Shown here: positions 13,685 to 22,612 of the stretch, piece after piece
How positions within the stretch are numbered: the first letter of the stretch is position 1
Layout of the letters: the number at the start of each line of letters is the position of its first letter
Assembly: GCA_035529895.1 (NCBI GenBank)
Contig: DATKVV010000022.1
Coordinates: forward strand, 1-64,000
Source of the DNA: JAUWKC01 sp035529895
GTDB lineage: Bacteria; Planctomycetota; Phycisphaerae; Sedimentisphaerales; Anaerobacaceae
Reading direction: 5' to 3'
DNA length: 64,000 nucleotides
Translations under genes and position numbers: made by a program
The notes under the pieces: generated by a model
Told to the model about the DNA's origin: nothing
Database searches by the model: none
The model's input: only the letters and a program-made list of their open reading frames with translations

Positions 13685-14554
13685 TGTTTTTTGCGCGGTA
13701 ACAATTCGGTCGTTGTTGTGGAAGTCCTTTTCAATTCTGACCTCACCAAAACAGTTTGTCTGTTCGAGCAGTTCCTTTATTGCCTGGCCCTGGGCATAGC
13801 CGATTTCGAGCATCAGTGCCGCGTCGGGTTTTAAGAATCGGTCAAGCTTCTCGAAAATTCTGCGGCAAATATCGAGGCCGTCTTCTCCCGCAAAAAGAGC
13901 AAGCTTAGGCTCGAAGTCTTTTACGTTTTTGTCGAGCTTTTCAAACTCGGCGGCGCTTACGTAAGGGGGGTTACAAACGACAAGATCGAATTTGCCGGCA
14001 TCGAGCTGCGGCACAACCGGGTCGAACAAATCGCCGCACAAGAGAGTGATTCGGTCTTTGAGCTGATGCTTTTCGACGTTTTGGGCGGCGATATTAAGGG
14101 CGGCGTCGCAGATATCGGTGGCGACTATGCGGGCGTCAGAAAAGTTTTTGGCTATTGCCACGGCGATGCAGCCGCAGCCGGTACACAAGTCGCAGGCAAA
14201 TTGGGCGCCCGTTCGAGTTCGCAGAAACTCTACCGCCCGCTCCACCAGCAGCTCCGTTTCCGGACGGGGAATCATACAATCAGGGGCAACCTTGAGCTCG
14301 AGGGAATAGAATTCGGTTCGGCCCGTCAGATATGCCACCGGCTCATTGTGCGCGGCCCGTTTGACCAAATCGCGCAGTCGGCCAAGCTGTTCCTCGGCGA
14401 CCGGCCTGTCGAATTGGGTGTATAACTCAATCCGCTTTAATTCGAGAACGTGGCTAAGCAGCAGTTCGGCGCTCAGCCGGGGCGAATCGATGCCCTTTTC
14501 AGTGAAATGCCGGGTAATCCAGTTTAAGAGCTTTTGTATTGTCCAGTTTTGCAT
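13676..14554 (-). CDS. prmC: Peptide chain release factor N5-glutamine methyltransferase
   Basis: The 292-aa enzyme methylates the GGQ glutamine of RF1/RF2 using SAM. Domains: N-terminal helical RF-binding part (~1-90, LSAELLLSHVLELKR, EPVAYLTGRTEFY), then a Rossmann methyltransferase with CDLCTGCGCIAVAIAKN as the SAM loop and the catalytic NPPY (VVCNPPYVSAAEF). The frame is open for a further 66 codons upstream, but those codons read repeat-type sequence. The start MQNWTIQKLLNW (ATG complement of 14552-14554) gives the normal family length. It stands alone here; prfA is not in the window. The call is firm. Confidence 0.92.
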   Translation of the reverse strand: MQNWTIQKLLNWITRHFTEKGIDSPRLSAELLLSHVLELKRIELYTQFDRPVAEEQLGRLRDLVKRAAHNEPVAYLTGRTEFYSLELKVAPDCMIPRPETELLVERAVEFLRTRTGAQFACDLCTGCGCIAVAIAKNFSDARIVATDICDAALNIAAQNVEKHQLKDRITLLCGDLFDPVVPQLDAGKFDLVVCNPPYVSAAEFEKLDKNVKDFEPKLALFAGEDGLDICRRIFEKLDRFLKPDAALMLEIGYAQGQAIKELLEQTNCFGEVRIEKDFHNNDRIVTAQKTSL

Positions 14555-14620
14555 TGGCAGATTATAGCCGGGGTGAAGAGAAGTGAAAAACAAAAAGGGC
14601 CTGGAGAGGCGACGGGTATG

Positions 14621-14807
14621 AAATTGGGTTTGATCCGGCTTCGCCAGCCCGGCTTCGTATGGGACTTCGCCGTGGCAAGCAGGCTCCGCCGCGATAAATT
14701 GGGTTTGTTTGGGTTTGTTTTCCCGGCACGTTTTTGGCGGTTTCATTTTCATAACCCTCTGTCACATAGACGGTTAGGTTCATATAGCTTTTCGGAAATT
14801 GGGTTTG
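14621..14807. repeat. Three copies of AAATTGGGTTTG in the prmC upstream region
   Basis: Exact copies start at 14621, 14696 and 14796. They lie in a 270-bp stretch of low-complexity sequence with in-frame but meaningless codons. I associate this 12-mer and its surroundings with dispersed intergenic repeats of Phycisphaerae genomes; that is memory, not a search. The repeat runs up to the IS1380-type remnant. Confidence 0.6.
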
Positions 14808-15007
14808 TTTTGCATAAAAAGGCTGATTTGTAGAGGGTTCTCGACAAGTGTAGAGCGGGGATAGCAGGGAGCAGAAAATATGAAGGAGATGGACATAGGA
14901 TGGGGAGATTTGGGCATTCTGCCGGCTTTATGGTTGGCATTATTAACATGCTCCGCATTCAGGATTGAGTGTCTTAAGCTATTCAGTTTGAGGAGTATTA
15001 TACCCGA

Positions 15008-15262
15008 TTTGGGGTCGGATGTAAAGTGAAAAGTTGTGTCAAGCATCTCATGGAACAGGGATTTCGATATGAGAACCTCTGCCATCTGAAACGTCACATA
15101 GCGGGCATGGCTTAGAAGCCTGGCTCCAATTTTGGCTAACTTTTCCCGAATGGTTGGAAGTGACCAATCTTTGATTTGCTTGGGCAACGCCAATGGTCTC
15201 AGGAAATTACCGATATTATAACGACATTTGTCATCATTAGGCACTGCAAGAGTGGTACCCAA
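15008..15262 (-). pseudogene. IS1380-family transposase, C-terminal remnant
   Basis: The minus strand encodes YNIGNFLRPLALP, then REKLAKIGARLLSHARYVTF and QMAEVLISKSLF, the typical C-terminus of IS1380-type DDE transposases. There is no N-terminus or catalytic core, and the frame runs on into unrelated repeat sequence. It is a decayed fragment directly beside the HAF-repeat gene. Confidence 0.7.
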
Positions 15263-15276
15263 TACTCAGATTGTGA

Positions 15277-16965
15277 CTACTCGGTTGGAGGCGAATACAG
15301 CCTGACATTGTCGATCCAGGCGCAATTCGAACCGCCGGGTGGAATACCGAAGCGGCCGCTAAAGTTTATATAATACCAACTGAAAGTGTGCTCACCGGGT
15401 GTAACTGTGTATGTCTCAAGAGCCCAATCATCCTCGCCGTCCCATTCACCTTGTTTTACATCGTCAATATAGAACCGCAGAGGATCCCAGCCTGAATTAC
15501 TGGAAACTTTGCGCCAAAAACTAATATGGTTGCAATCGGTATCCAAAGTAATCTCTAGTATGGTTACTTCAGAATTACAAGTATTGGCAGATCTTGCGGA
15601 ATAGCTACCTTCATACACAACATCAGACACAACATTCCAAAACAGGCCTAAAGCACTACCATCCATAACATCAAAAGAATTATGTTGCCAATAGTATTTG
15701 CTGAAATCTCCCGTCTCAAAATCTTCATAAATGCCCTCAAGCCAATGTTTTGCTAAAACAGACACATCATGAAAATCAACTACACAGTCTCCATTTGGCA
15801 ATGGTGCAACATCTACAAAGAACTCATCCTGTAACCAATAAGAGGCCAGTTTCGCAAAATCTTTGAAGTTCGTATTTCCATCTCCGGTAAGGTCTCCGGT
15901 GTGGCGACCGTCTTTAGCAATCGATGCAATCCAGGCTTCATATTGGCCGCTGGGATTAGTCCCATTACCCACAATCGTCAAACCATCAGCAGATATTCCT
16001 GTCGCAGAATTCAACGTCCAGCCAGTGAGGTTCAGACCAAATGTATTTTCCAACATGTCCTGAATACTCCGCCTGCCGTGACACTCATCCCAGATAAACG
16101 CTCCACTGCCAACTACAACCGAGCCGTCGGCTGAGACTGCCATAGCGCTGCCCCCACCTAAACTGACCATTCCTTCAGATTCTGTCCAGCGAAACGCTTC
16201 CGTATGCGAACTCATATGTGCGCGTCCCACCACAACCGAGCCATCCCGTGAGACTGCAAACGCTGTCGTGGCGATGCTCCCTGGCAAATCACCCAGTCCT
16301 ACCATACCACCGGATTCTGTCCAGCGGAAAGCTCCATCTGATGCGCCAGCGCTTCCTCCCACCACAACAGAACCATCGGCTGATATGCCATAGGCTTGAC
16401 TGTAGAATTCCCCGCCCGGTAAATCACCCAGTCCCACCATACCACCGGGTTCCGTCCAGCGGAAAGCTTCAAAGCCTGATGCGGACCAACTCGTTCCTAC
16501 CACGGCTGAGCCATCGGCTGAAACACCATAACCATAGCTTAGAAAAGGTCCACCCGCCAAGTCACCAAGGCCAACCATGCCAGCTGATTCGGTCCAGCGG
16601 AAAGCTTCAACGTCACCAGATCCGGTCTTTTGACTCCACCCCACCACGATCGAACCATTCGCTGAAACACCTGTAGCTTCAGTTGTGTTTTCCCCAGACA
16701 AATAGCCTAAATTCTGCATGCCATCTTCTGCCGTCCAGCGAAATGCTACTGTAAGAAAATGGGACCTGCTTATTCCCACTACAACCGAGCCATCAGCTGA
16801 TACAGCATAGGCTTGGCTAACCCAATCCCAACCCGGCACATAGCCCAGACCTTGAAAACTGGCTGCATCTGACCGTGAAAAACAGGTGAAACTCACAAAA
16901 ACAATTCCAAGCAACACCAGACGGGTTTTAGAACCATCAATCAATTTCACTTTCTTTTTACTCAT
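15277..16965 (-). CDS. Secreted HAF-repeat protein with dockerin-like region
   Basis: The 562-aa protein has a signal peptide at ~15-35 (LVLLGIVFVSFTCFS). Residues ~38-345 hold about seven HAF repeats, each with AFRWTE.GMVGLGDL and ADGSVVVG. Residues ~360-415 match a dockerin-I-like pair of Ca-binding EF loops (GDLTGDGNTNFKDFAKLASY and GDCVVDFHDVSVLAKHWLEG). The rest is a beta-sandwich (EDFETGDFSKYYW ... WIDNVRLYSP) like a MAM or carbohydrate-binding domain. The role is probably surface display or attachment of an extracellular assembly. Such dockerin-like repeats are typical of Phycisphaerae secretomes. No cohesin is visible in the window. Repeat and domain calls are firm; function is unknown. 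Confidence 0.75.
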   Translation of the reverse strand: MSKKKVKLIDGSKTRLVLLGIVFVSFTCFSRSDAASFQGLGYVPGWDWVSQAYAVSADGSVVVGISRSHFLTVAFRWTAEDGMQNLGYLSGENTTEATGVSANGSIVVGWSQKTGSGDVEAFRWTESAGMVGLGDLAGGPFLSYGYGVSADGSAVVGTSWSASGFEAFRWTEPGGMVGLGDLPGGEFYSQAYGISADGSVVVGGSAGASDGAFRWTESGGMVGLGDLPGSIATTAFAVSRDGSVVVGRAHMSSHTEAFRWTESEGMVSLGGGSAMAVSADGSVVVGSGAFIWDECHGRRSIQDMLENTFGLNLTGWTLNSATGISADGLTIVGNGTNPSGQYEAWIASIAKDGRHTGDLTGDGNTNFKDFAKLASYWLQDEFFVDVAPLPNGDCVVDFHDVSVLAKHWLEGIYEDFETGDFSKYYWQHNSFDVMDGSALGLFWNVVSDVVYEGSYSARSANTCNSEVTILEITLDTDCNHISFWRKVSSNSGWDPLRFYIDDVKQGEWDGEDDWALETYTVTPGEHTFSWYYINFSGRFGIPPGGSNCAWIDNVRLYSPPTE

Positions 16966-17653
16966 TAAAAACTAAACTCACTTTCACCATCTTCCGCCAA
17001 AAAAAGCGAATAGTTCTCTTTCATCTTAAGTATTTATAATGATAACATTTATCGAAAATAAATTCAAGCCTTTTCTGGGACAATCGGCAACCAATGGTAA
17101 TCGACACAACCTGTCCTCCATTATACCGAGACAATACTGTAGCATCTCAGTCTCATACCACAAATCAACTCTGCGAGAGTTGTATCGTTCGCCACTGTAG
17201 TCTTTTTATCGTACTCGCAGAACTCTCACGGGTGTTTTGCTTGTTTATAAAGTTGGCTCTTCCACAGAATTTGTGGGTAAGTTCGTACATCGCCCTTCGA
17301 TTTCACTCAGGACTTCGCTCAGGGTAAACTTCTGCTTTTGGAATGACAATTCGCATTTCGCATGTTGTATTGCGTGGCTGGTATCGAGCTGGCGGGATGG
17401 GCAAGTTGTTTGGGGGTGTGGTGGGTTGCCGAGTTTGCCGGGGTTTTGTGAGACGGCGGCGGTCCCGGTGAGATAGCTGCCTTATGGGCAGGTAAGGTCA
17501 TCTCACGGGACAAATTTTGGGCTTCGGTAGGCATCTTGAGGTTCTCCGTGTTCAGGGTTGAGGTTTCAGGGTTCAAGGGTCCAAGGGTTCAGGTTCCAGG
17601 GTTCAGTATTCAGGTTTATTAGTTTGATATAGATTATACAAAAAGATATGTTA
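16966..17653. other. Intergenic stretch with GGTTCA-type simple repeats
   Basis: No convincing gene is present. Around 17566-17620 there is an irregular run of GGGTTCA/GGTTCAGG motifs, and around 17300-17340 CTTCGATTTCACTCAGG-like sequence. These resemble degenerate interspersed repeats rather than coding DNA. Confidence 0.5.
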
Positions 17654-17717
17654 GCTGTCAAGTGAAAAATTCTCTCAAGGGTCTCATGGAACAGGGATTT
17701 CGATACGAGAATGACTG
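17654..17717 (-). pseudogene. Second IS1380-type transposase remnant
   Basis: The stretch GTCTCATGGAACAGGGATTT, continuing CGATACGAGA, matches the remnant at about 15040-15075 almost exactly. It encodes VSKSLFHETLERIFHLT on the minus strand, against ISKSLFHEMLDTTFHFT in the first remnant. Only this short piece survives. Confidence 0.6.
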
Positions 17718-17764
17718 TTTAAGTAAAGCTGGCAAACGGACTGTCTTGATGAGTTAGTGCTATT

Positions 17765-17798
17765 AAAAAAGCCCCCACCTGAAAATAAGTTGAGGGCT
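17765..17798 (-). terminator. Terminator of the SPFH gene
   Basis: On the minus strand AGCCCTC...GGGGGCT forms a stem around an A/T-rich loop and is followed by a T6 run. It begins about 30 nt after the SPFH stop codon. Confidence 0.6.
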
Positions 17799-17830
17799 GG
17801 AGGTTTCAGTATCTATATCATAAATGTCAT

Positions 17831-19336
17831 TTATTTTTTCTCTGAAGCAGGCTCTTTGTCGAGCATACCCCTGAGAACAGTTCCCATCAGCGCATCGGTC
17901 ATACCTGCACCTGCACCGCCGACCATTACTTCCGGCGTAATCCTGATTTTCCCGGTCTCGACCAGTTTCATAATCTCGATAAGAGCGGCATTATTTGCGC
18001 CAATCACCTCGGAAATCTTCTTATAAGCCAGAGCCTTAGCCTCAGCGGTAACCTTAATTAATTCAGCCTCGGCCGTTGCGCCAATAATTTTTTTCAGCTT
18101 ATCCTGCTCGGCAATCTGAACGTTATACATAGCAGTTGCCAGCCGTTTTTCCTCTTCAGCCTCCTGCCTGGTCTTTGTGAGTTCCTTTTGTTTTTCCGCT
18201 GCACGCTGCTGTTCCTCGAACGTTGCCTGTTCCTGAAGGGCTATTTCACGGTCTGTCTGGGTCTTCAGAAGCAAACCCAGGCTCTTTTCGTCTCCGATAT
18301 CTCCGACACGCACAGCAAGAACGGTTACTCCGTATTTGGCGAGTTCCTCTTTGAGCATTGATGTACTTTGCGATTCCTGCTTGGAGCGGTTCTGAACATA
18401 TTCAAGCGCTTTGACCTTTTCAGCATTATTTCTAAATATTGCTCTGACTGCCGGCGTCACGAGCTTGGTCAGAACAAGTGCATCATCACCCACAGTGGCA
18501 ACCACTCGCGGCGCATCGTCGCTGTTTATCTTGTAGGTCATTCGAACGTCTACGGGAAACGTAAAGCCGTCCTTACTGCGAACAGTTATTGGCTTCATAG
18601 GCTGATACGCTTCGCCTTCACCTTGTTCTTTCTCGGCGGTGTAGCTGACCTTGACCTGCCGAATGCTGATAGGCGTCGCTTCATAAGCTTTCGTATGTAG
18701 TCTGTATTTTCCTTCTGTTAACGGCTTTTTCCATACCCCTTTCTGGCCTACCTCCACCAAGCGGTCTTCAGAGTCAACTGCTTCGCCCACGTTACTCTTA
18801 ATAACCACAACCGTGCCAACCTTAACATTTGTTATCGGCTCTGTTGTTATGGTAAACAGCTTGGTATTGATGCGGTACCTACCCGGCGAAAGTACTGAAA
18901 GCTGGGGGCCTTTGTAGCCTTTGCCTTGGGCCAGGAAATACTCTGCGTTGAGCATTTTTTCCGGGTCCTTCCATTCCGGCGCATAAATCGCGCCGGCAGG
19001 CAGGCTTTGCCCGTCCGCGGCCTGTATCAGGCCCACAAACCCGGTCTTTATCTCGGTCATCTTAATCTGGGTGACATTGTACTGCCATCTCCATTTGACA
19101 TGCCAGCCCGGCGCCAGAATCTGTGCCTGAACGCCGTTCTCTGCGTTTATCGCTAAAACCTTTCCCTCGGGAAGGCTTCCTCCGAAGAGTTTCTTCTCGA
19201 CGATCCCCACTTCATCGCCGTCAATTTTCACAATCGAGCTGGCAATTACGGCAATCAAAGCAATCAAAAACACCACAACAAGTATCAAAGTTGCCGTGAC
19301 CTTGTTTACAGGTATTCGTTCCCATCTAGCGTCCAT
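17831..19336 (-). CDS. SPFH/band-7 domain membrane protein
   Basis: The 501-aa protein has one N-terminal transmembrane helix (~12-35, ATLILVVVFLIALIAVIASS). The membrane-proximal SPFH-type beta domain is interrupted by a long family-specific stretch at about residues 50-250 (FGGSLPEGKV ... LSPGRYRINTKLFTI). A canonical band-7 core follows (KPITVRSKDGFTFPVDVRMT). The C-terminal coiled coil (EEQQRAAEKQKELTKTRQEA onward) and Ala-rich end are flotillin/HflK-like. Such proteins oligomerise into membrane rings that scaffold proteases or microdomains. GGAAAGGGACTATT precedes the ATG. It is monocistronic and has its own terminator. No NfeD or FtsH partner is in the window. Confidence 0.8.
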   Translation of the reverse strand: MDARWERIPVNKVTATLILVVVFLIALIAVIASSIVKIDGDEVGIVEKKLFGGSLPEGKVLAINAENGVQAQILAPGWHVKWRWQYNVTQIKMTEIKTGFVGLIQAADGQSLPAGAIYAPEWKDPEKMLNAEYFLAQGKGYKGPQLSVLSPGRYRINTKLFTITTEPITNVKVGTVVVIKSNVGEAVDSEDRLVEVGQKGVWKKPLTEGKYRLHTKAYEATPISIRQVKVSYTAEKEQGEGEAYQPMKPITVRSKDGFTFPVDVRMTYKINSDDAPRVVATVGDDALVLTKLVTPAVRAIFRNNAEKVKALEYVQNRSKQESQSTSMLKEELAKYGVTVLAVRVGDIGDEKSLGLLLKTQTDREIALQEQATFEEQQRAAEKQKELTKTRQEAEEEKRLATAMYNVQIAEQDKLKKIIGATAEAELIKVTAEAKALAYKKISEVIGANNAALIEIMKLVETGKIRITPEVMVGGAGAGMTDALMGTVLRGMLDKEPASEKK

Positions 19337-19691
19337 AATAGTCCCTTTCCAAATAAACTGTCAAGAATACAGTTTCTTAAACACCCCGGCAATTATAATG
19401 CCAAAAGCCGTAGTTGTTTAGTGTGGGATTTCCCATATATACCTGCTCAGCTGCGCCGCTGAGTCTCATTTCTAATAGAATAGAATATAATATCAAGTCT
19501 ATTTTGAAAAATCAAGCTTTCTTGCCGCTACTCGAAGATTTTCCGGGCAGATACCAGGGCAGGCAAAATCGAGGCATCAAATGAGCTAAGCGGGTTTTCT
19601 TACAGCACGACCATTTCCGCCAGCTGACCAAGAGCCTCGGCCTGGGCGTCCGCGCAATCGACTGGATGCGATTGTTGTATGCCGCTTCCTT
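19337..19691. other. Intergenic region upstream of the SPFH gene
   Basis: A consensus-like TATAAT on the minus strand (complement of 19392-19397) may be the -10 box of the SPFH gene, but I see no good -35. The remaining 300 bp up to the HEAT-repeat gene show no gene or repeat I can support. Confidence 0.35.
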
Positions 19692-21248
19692 CTATTCATT
19701 GACGAACGCCGTCTTGTTTTTCTCCCACCATGCTCTTGCGTGCTGGACCAGAGGCTCGGGGTTCCATGGTCCCTGACGCTGTGGAAACCCAAAATCGATG
19801 CCCGCGAGATTCTCTATCGCACGTGCTGCCGCCTCCTGATCAGACAGCGATGCAGCATTAAGACGTTCGCCAAGAAAGGGCACGTCAGTGCGGTCGCCAA
19901 GGTCTCCGATGGCCTGAAGCACCCAGATGCGTGTCTGAGCGGACTTGTGATCGGCGAGTCGTTTCAGCAGAGGAACGGCTTCGCGCACGTTGAGGTATCG
20001 TAGCGCAAGTGAAGTCTGTTCAATAACGCCACCATCTGTTTCGGTTTTGATAAGTTCGAGAAGCGGCACTTCTGCTTCCTCGATTCTCATATCGCCAAGT
20101 GCTCTGGCGGCATTTGCCCTCACATACGCATTATCGTCTTTGAGACAGGCAATGAGGAGTGGGACAGCACGTTTGTAACGCAAATAACCTATCCCTCGAA
20201 CAGCCCGCCACTTTGCATCAACATCCTTTGTTTTCTCAACAATTTCTATGAACAGACGAGCTGCCCCATAATTGTCAACTTTTAGAGGAGGGAGTCGAGA
20301 TAAACCAGGTTTCTCAACGGCTTCACGGGCCCCAACTGGGTGGAATTCTCCAACTACCTTCCAGACGGGTGGACCGCCGATTAGCCCCTGGCAGTCCTCC
20401 TTCACTATCAGCTTCTTAAGCGACTTGGGGATGACATAGATGCCGTAGGGAGTAACTCTCTTGCCCTCTGGTCCGGTCTGGTAGAAGCGACCGCGCACGA
20501 ACAGTTCAATCGCATCCTCGCAGTCAAGAGCATGGCAAAGTGCGATACCATCACAGTTCCACCCCTTGCCGTGGAACACGCCCACAGCCATATCCTTGGT
20601 AAAATCGATCTCGGGCAATCCGTCGTTCTCTCCGGCGTGGCTCTTCCACAGCTTCTTCCACTCATCGCTGGAAGTAATCCGCACGCACCGCCGTTTCTTG
20701 ATCTTGCTGTCGTCTCCTGAAAGCCTCTTGCCTACGTCGAGCGGCTTGCCCCTGAGTTCCTTTTCCTTCTCATCCAATGCAACGAGGCCTTTGTCGTCTT
20801 CGGTTAAGTACTTCTCTTTGCCAGTCCTGATCTCGAAGAAACGCCCGGAGCCTTTCCTGCCGCCAACGCGAAGTAAGACCGCGCCCTCCCCCGTCTTGGA
20901 ATCCGTGGTCTGCACGAAAGAGAGGCTCTTGTACGAGGCACCGAGAGACTTGGCCCAGAGCGTCTCTTTTGTTGTCCCGTCAACGACAACGACGTCCGAC
21001 GTCAAGGACAGGTAGCCTTCGACACCGTGTCCCACAATGCCCACGTCCACAGCAACCTTGGCACCAGAGACGGAGATCCAGCGGCCACCGCTTCTTTTGG
21101 ACGCGTTGTAGCAGAGGCAGACGCCGTCGTTTTCCGGTTGGACAAGCACCGCGTCTGACTTAAAGGGACCCTCGACAGGATCTGCCGCAATCGCGGCTAG
21201 GGCTAGCACGGCGCAACAAGCAGCGGCCAACCAAGCCATCTTCCACAT
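19692..21248 (-). CDS. Secreted HEAT-repeat protein
   Basis: The 518-aa protein starts at the ATG with AGGAG 7 nt upstream; an in-frame start 9 codons earlier lacks a ribosome site. A signal peptide follows (MAWLAAACCAVLALAAIAAD). The middle (~30-330) is a beta-rich domain of unknown type with MAVGVFHGKGWNCDGI. Residues ~345-490 hold four or five PBS-lyase/HEAT repeats (AVPLLIACLKDDNAYVRANA, EAEVPLLELIKTE, AQTRIWVLQAIGDLGD). HEAT repeats mediate protein contacts. The role is probably periplasmic. The region just upstream has a good -10 box. No operon partner. Confidence 0.65.
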   Translation of the reverse strand: MWKMAWLAAACCAVLALAAIAADPVEGPFKSDAVLVQPENDGVCLCYNASKRSGGRWISVSGAKVAVDVGIVGHGVEGYLSLTSDVVVVDGTTKETLWAKSLGASYKSLSFVQTTDSKTGEGAVLLRVGGRKGSGRFFEIRTGKEKYLTEDDKGLVALDEKEKELRGKPLDVGKRLSGDDSKIKKRRCVRITSSDEWKKLWKSHAGENDGLPEIDFTKDMAVGVFHGKGWNCDGIALCHALDCEDAIELFVRGRFYQTGPEGKRVTPYGIYVIPKSLKKLIVKEDCQGLIGGPPVWKVVGEFHPVGAREAVEKPGLSRLPPLKVDNYGAARLFIEIVEKTKDVDAKWRAVRGIGYLRYKRAVPLLIACLKDDNAYVRANAARALGDMRIEEAEVPLLELIKTETDGGVIEQTSLALRYLNVREAVPLLKRLADHKSAQTRIWVLQAIGDLGDRTDVPFLGERLNAASLSDQEAAARAIENLAGIDFGFPQRQGPWNPEPLVQHARAWWEKNKTAFVNE

Positions 21249-21280
21249 CTCTTGTCTCCTTTCAGGATCGCTCAACGATG

Positions 21281-21309
21281 ATTATATAGTGTGTATGAAA
21301 CGCCAAACA
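21281..21309 (-). promoter_or_regulatory. Probable promoter of the HEAT-repeat gene
   Basis: On the minus strand a perfect TATAAT (complement of 21281-21286) sits 17 bp from a weak -35, TGTTTG (complement of 21304-21309). The leader to the ATG would be about 25 nt. Confidence 0.4.
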
Positions 21310-21530
21310 TTTTGGCTCGTCCTCCGTAGAAGTTCCGCTTCGGAGGATGGATATCTCGTATTTCCCTTCAAGATGTGCGCATCCACGCCGTTAGCGACAG
21401 AAAATAACACGAAGGGAGGGAAGAAGCAAGAAAAAAACCTGTTAATCCGCCTGAGGCGGATTAAAGTGCGAACTGCAAAACTCTGGAGTGCGTGCATTCG
21501 GCTGCGCTCAGGAGTTCAGTGAATAAGAAC

Positions 21531-21872
21531 GGTGGGGCAAGCCCCACCCCACGAAAGAATAAGAACGGTCGAGCAAACCCCACCCTACAAAAGTAAAAGA
21601 AGGATTCTACGGCCGAGTGAACGATTTCGAACAAATTACAAACACGAGTACAGAGGGCTTCGGTGAATAAGGACGGTGGAGCAAGCCCTACCTTACAAAA
21701 GAATAAGAACGGTCGAGCACGCCCCACCCTACAAAAGTAAAAGAAGGATTCTACGGCCGAGTGAACAATTTCGAACAAATTACAAACATGAGCACAGAGG
21801 GCTTCGGTGAATAAGGACGGTGGGGCAAGCCCCACCCTACAAAAGAATAAGGACGGTGGGGCAAGCCCCACC
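21531..21872 (+). repeat. REP-like palindrome array, 144-bp period
   Basis: Palindromic units of the type GGTGGGGC-AA-GCCCCACC start at 21531, 21567, 21675, 21711, 21819 and 21855. They form three doublets (36 bp apart) spaced exactly 144 bp. Between doublets (21593-21674 and 21737-21818) lies a copy of the last ~80 bp of the nearby RAYT coding sequence, including its stop codon. A seventh palindrome follows the gene at 22515. Doublet architecture beside a REP-associated transposase is typical of REP/REPIN elements. Confidence 0.85.
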
Positions 21873-21958
21873 TTACGATTTTGGTTGTTTGTCGCGTATT
21901 TTCCAGTTTTGCAGGGTAGGTCTTGCCCGGCCATAATAATGTCGATAATATATTTTCC

Positions 21959-22510
21959 ATGCCGAACTATATACGCGCCAGGTTTGAGGGAGGGTATTAT
22001 TTTTTCACGGTCGTCACATACCAACGCATAAAACTATTTGGTACGGAACTTGCTCGCCGTTGTCTGAGAGAAGCGATCGAGAAAACGCAATCACGGCGAC
22101 CATTTGAGACCATTGCGTTTTGTCTTTTGTTCGACCATTTGCATTACATCTGGAAGCTTCCCGAAGATGATACGGATTATTCAAAACGCTGGTCTTCGAT
22201 AAAAGGCCAATTCAGTAAAGAATATTTGAAATTAAGCGGTCAACGCAAACGGGTTTCACCATCACGAGCGCGCAAAGGAGAGGTTTGCATTTGGCAGCGG
22301 CGATTCTGGGAACATCAAATACGTGATGAAAATGACCTTCAGCGCCACGTTGATTATGTTCATTATAACCCGGTCAAACATGGATTCGTTCAGCACGTTG
22401 AAGAGTGGCCTTGGTCAACCTATCACAAATACGTAAAAGAAGGATTCTACGGCCGAGTGAACGATTTCGAACAAATTACAAACACGAGTACAGAGGGCTT
22501 CGGTGAATAA
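21959..22510 (+). CDS. REP-associated tyrosine transposase (RAYT, Y1 HUH family)
   Basis: The 183-aa protein has the single-strand HUH nuclease core of IS200/IS605-type Y1 transposases: YYFFTVVTYQR at the N-terminus, the metal-binding FDHLHYIWKLP (~60), RRFWEHQIRDENDLQRH, and the nucleophile Tyr helix VDYVHYNPVKHG (~143-154). ATG 21959 (MPNYIRARF) was chosen as the family start; the frame is open further upstream. RAYTs are single-copy domesticated transposases that mobilise REP palindromes. The gene is flanked by such palindromes and its own 3' end is duplicated in the upstream array. All key residues look intact. Confidence 0.88.
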   Translation: MPNYIRARFEGGYYFFTVVTYQRIKLFGTELARRCLREAIEKTQSRRPFETIAFCLLFDHLHYIWKLPEDDTDYSKRWSSIKGQFSKEYLKLSGQRKRVSPSRARKGEVCIWQRRFWEHQIRDENDLQRHVDYVHYNPVKHGFVQHVEEWPWSTYHKYVKEGFYGRVNDFEQITNTSTEGFGE

Positions 22511-22536
22511 GGACGGTGGGGCAAGCCCTACCTTAC
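22433..22536 (+). repeat. Source copy of the RAYT 3'-end repeat
   Basis: These 104 bp, from the last 26 codons of the RAYT gene through the first palindrome after it, match 21593-21696 with one mismatch and 21737-21840 with a few. This is the only copy joined to the full gene. Confidence 0.85.
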
Positions 22537-22612
22537 AGTAGCTGTTGGCGTCTCGATTTGGCATTTACGATTTTGGATTCGGCAGCCTGTGAGCAGGTCG
22601 AGGGCAGGCACG

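Noticed and set aside
14555..14752. N-terminal extension of prmC on the minus strand
   Set aside because: It reads AAATTGGGTTTG-type repeat sequence; the start at MQNWTIQ gives normal PrmC length.
21531..21872. Possible CRISPR array because of regular spacing
   Set aside because: Palindromic REP doublets and copies of a gene end, not unique spacers; linked to a RAYT transposase.
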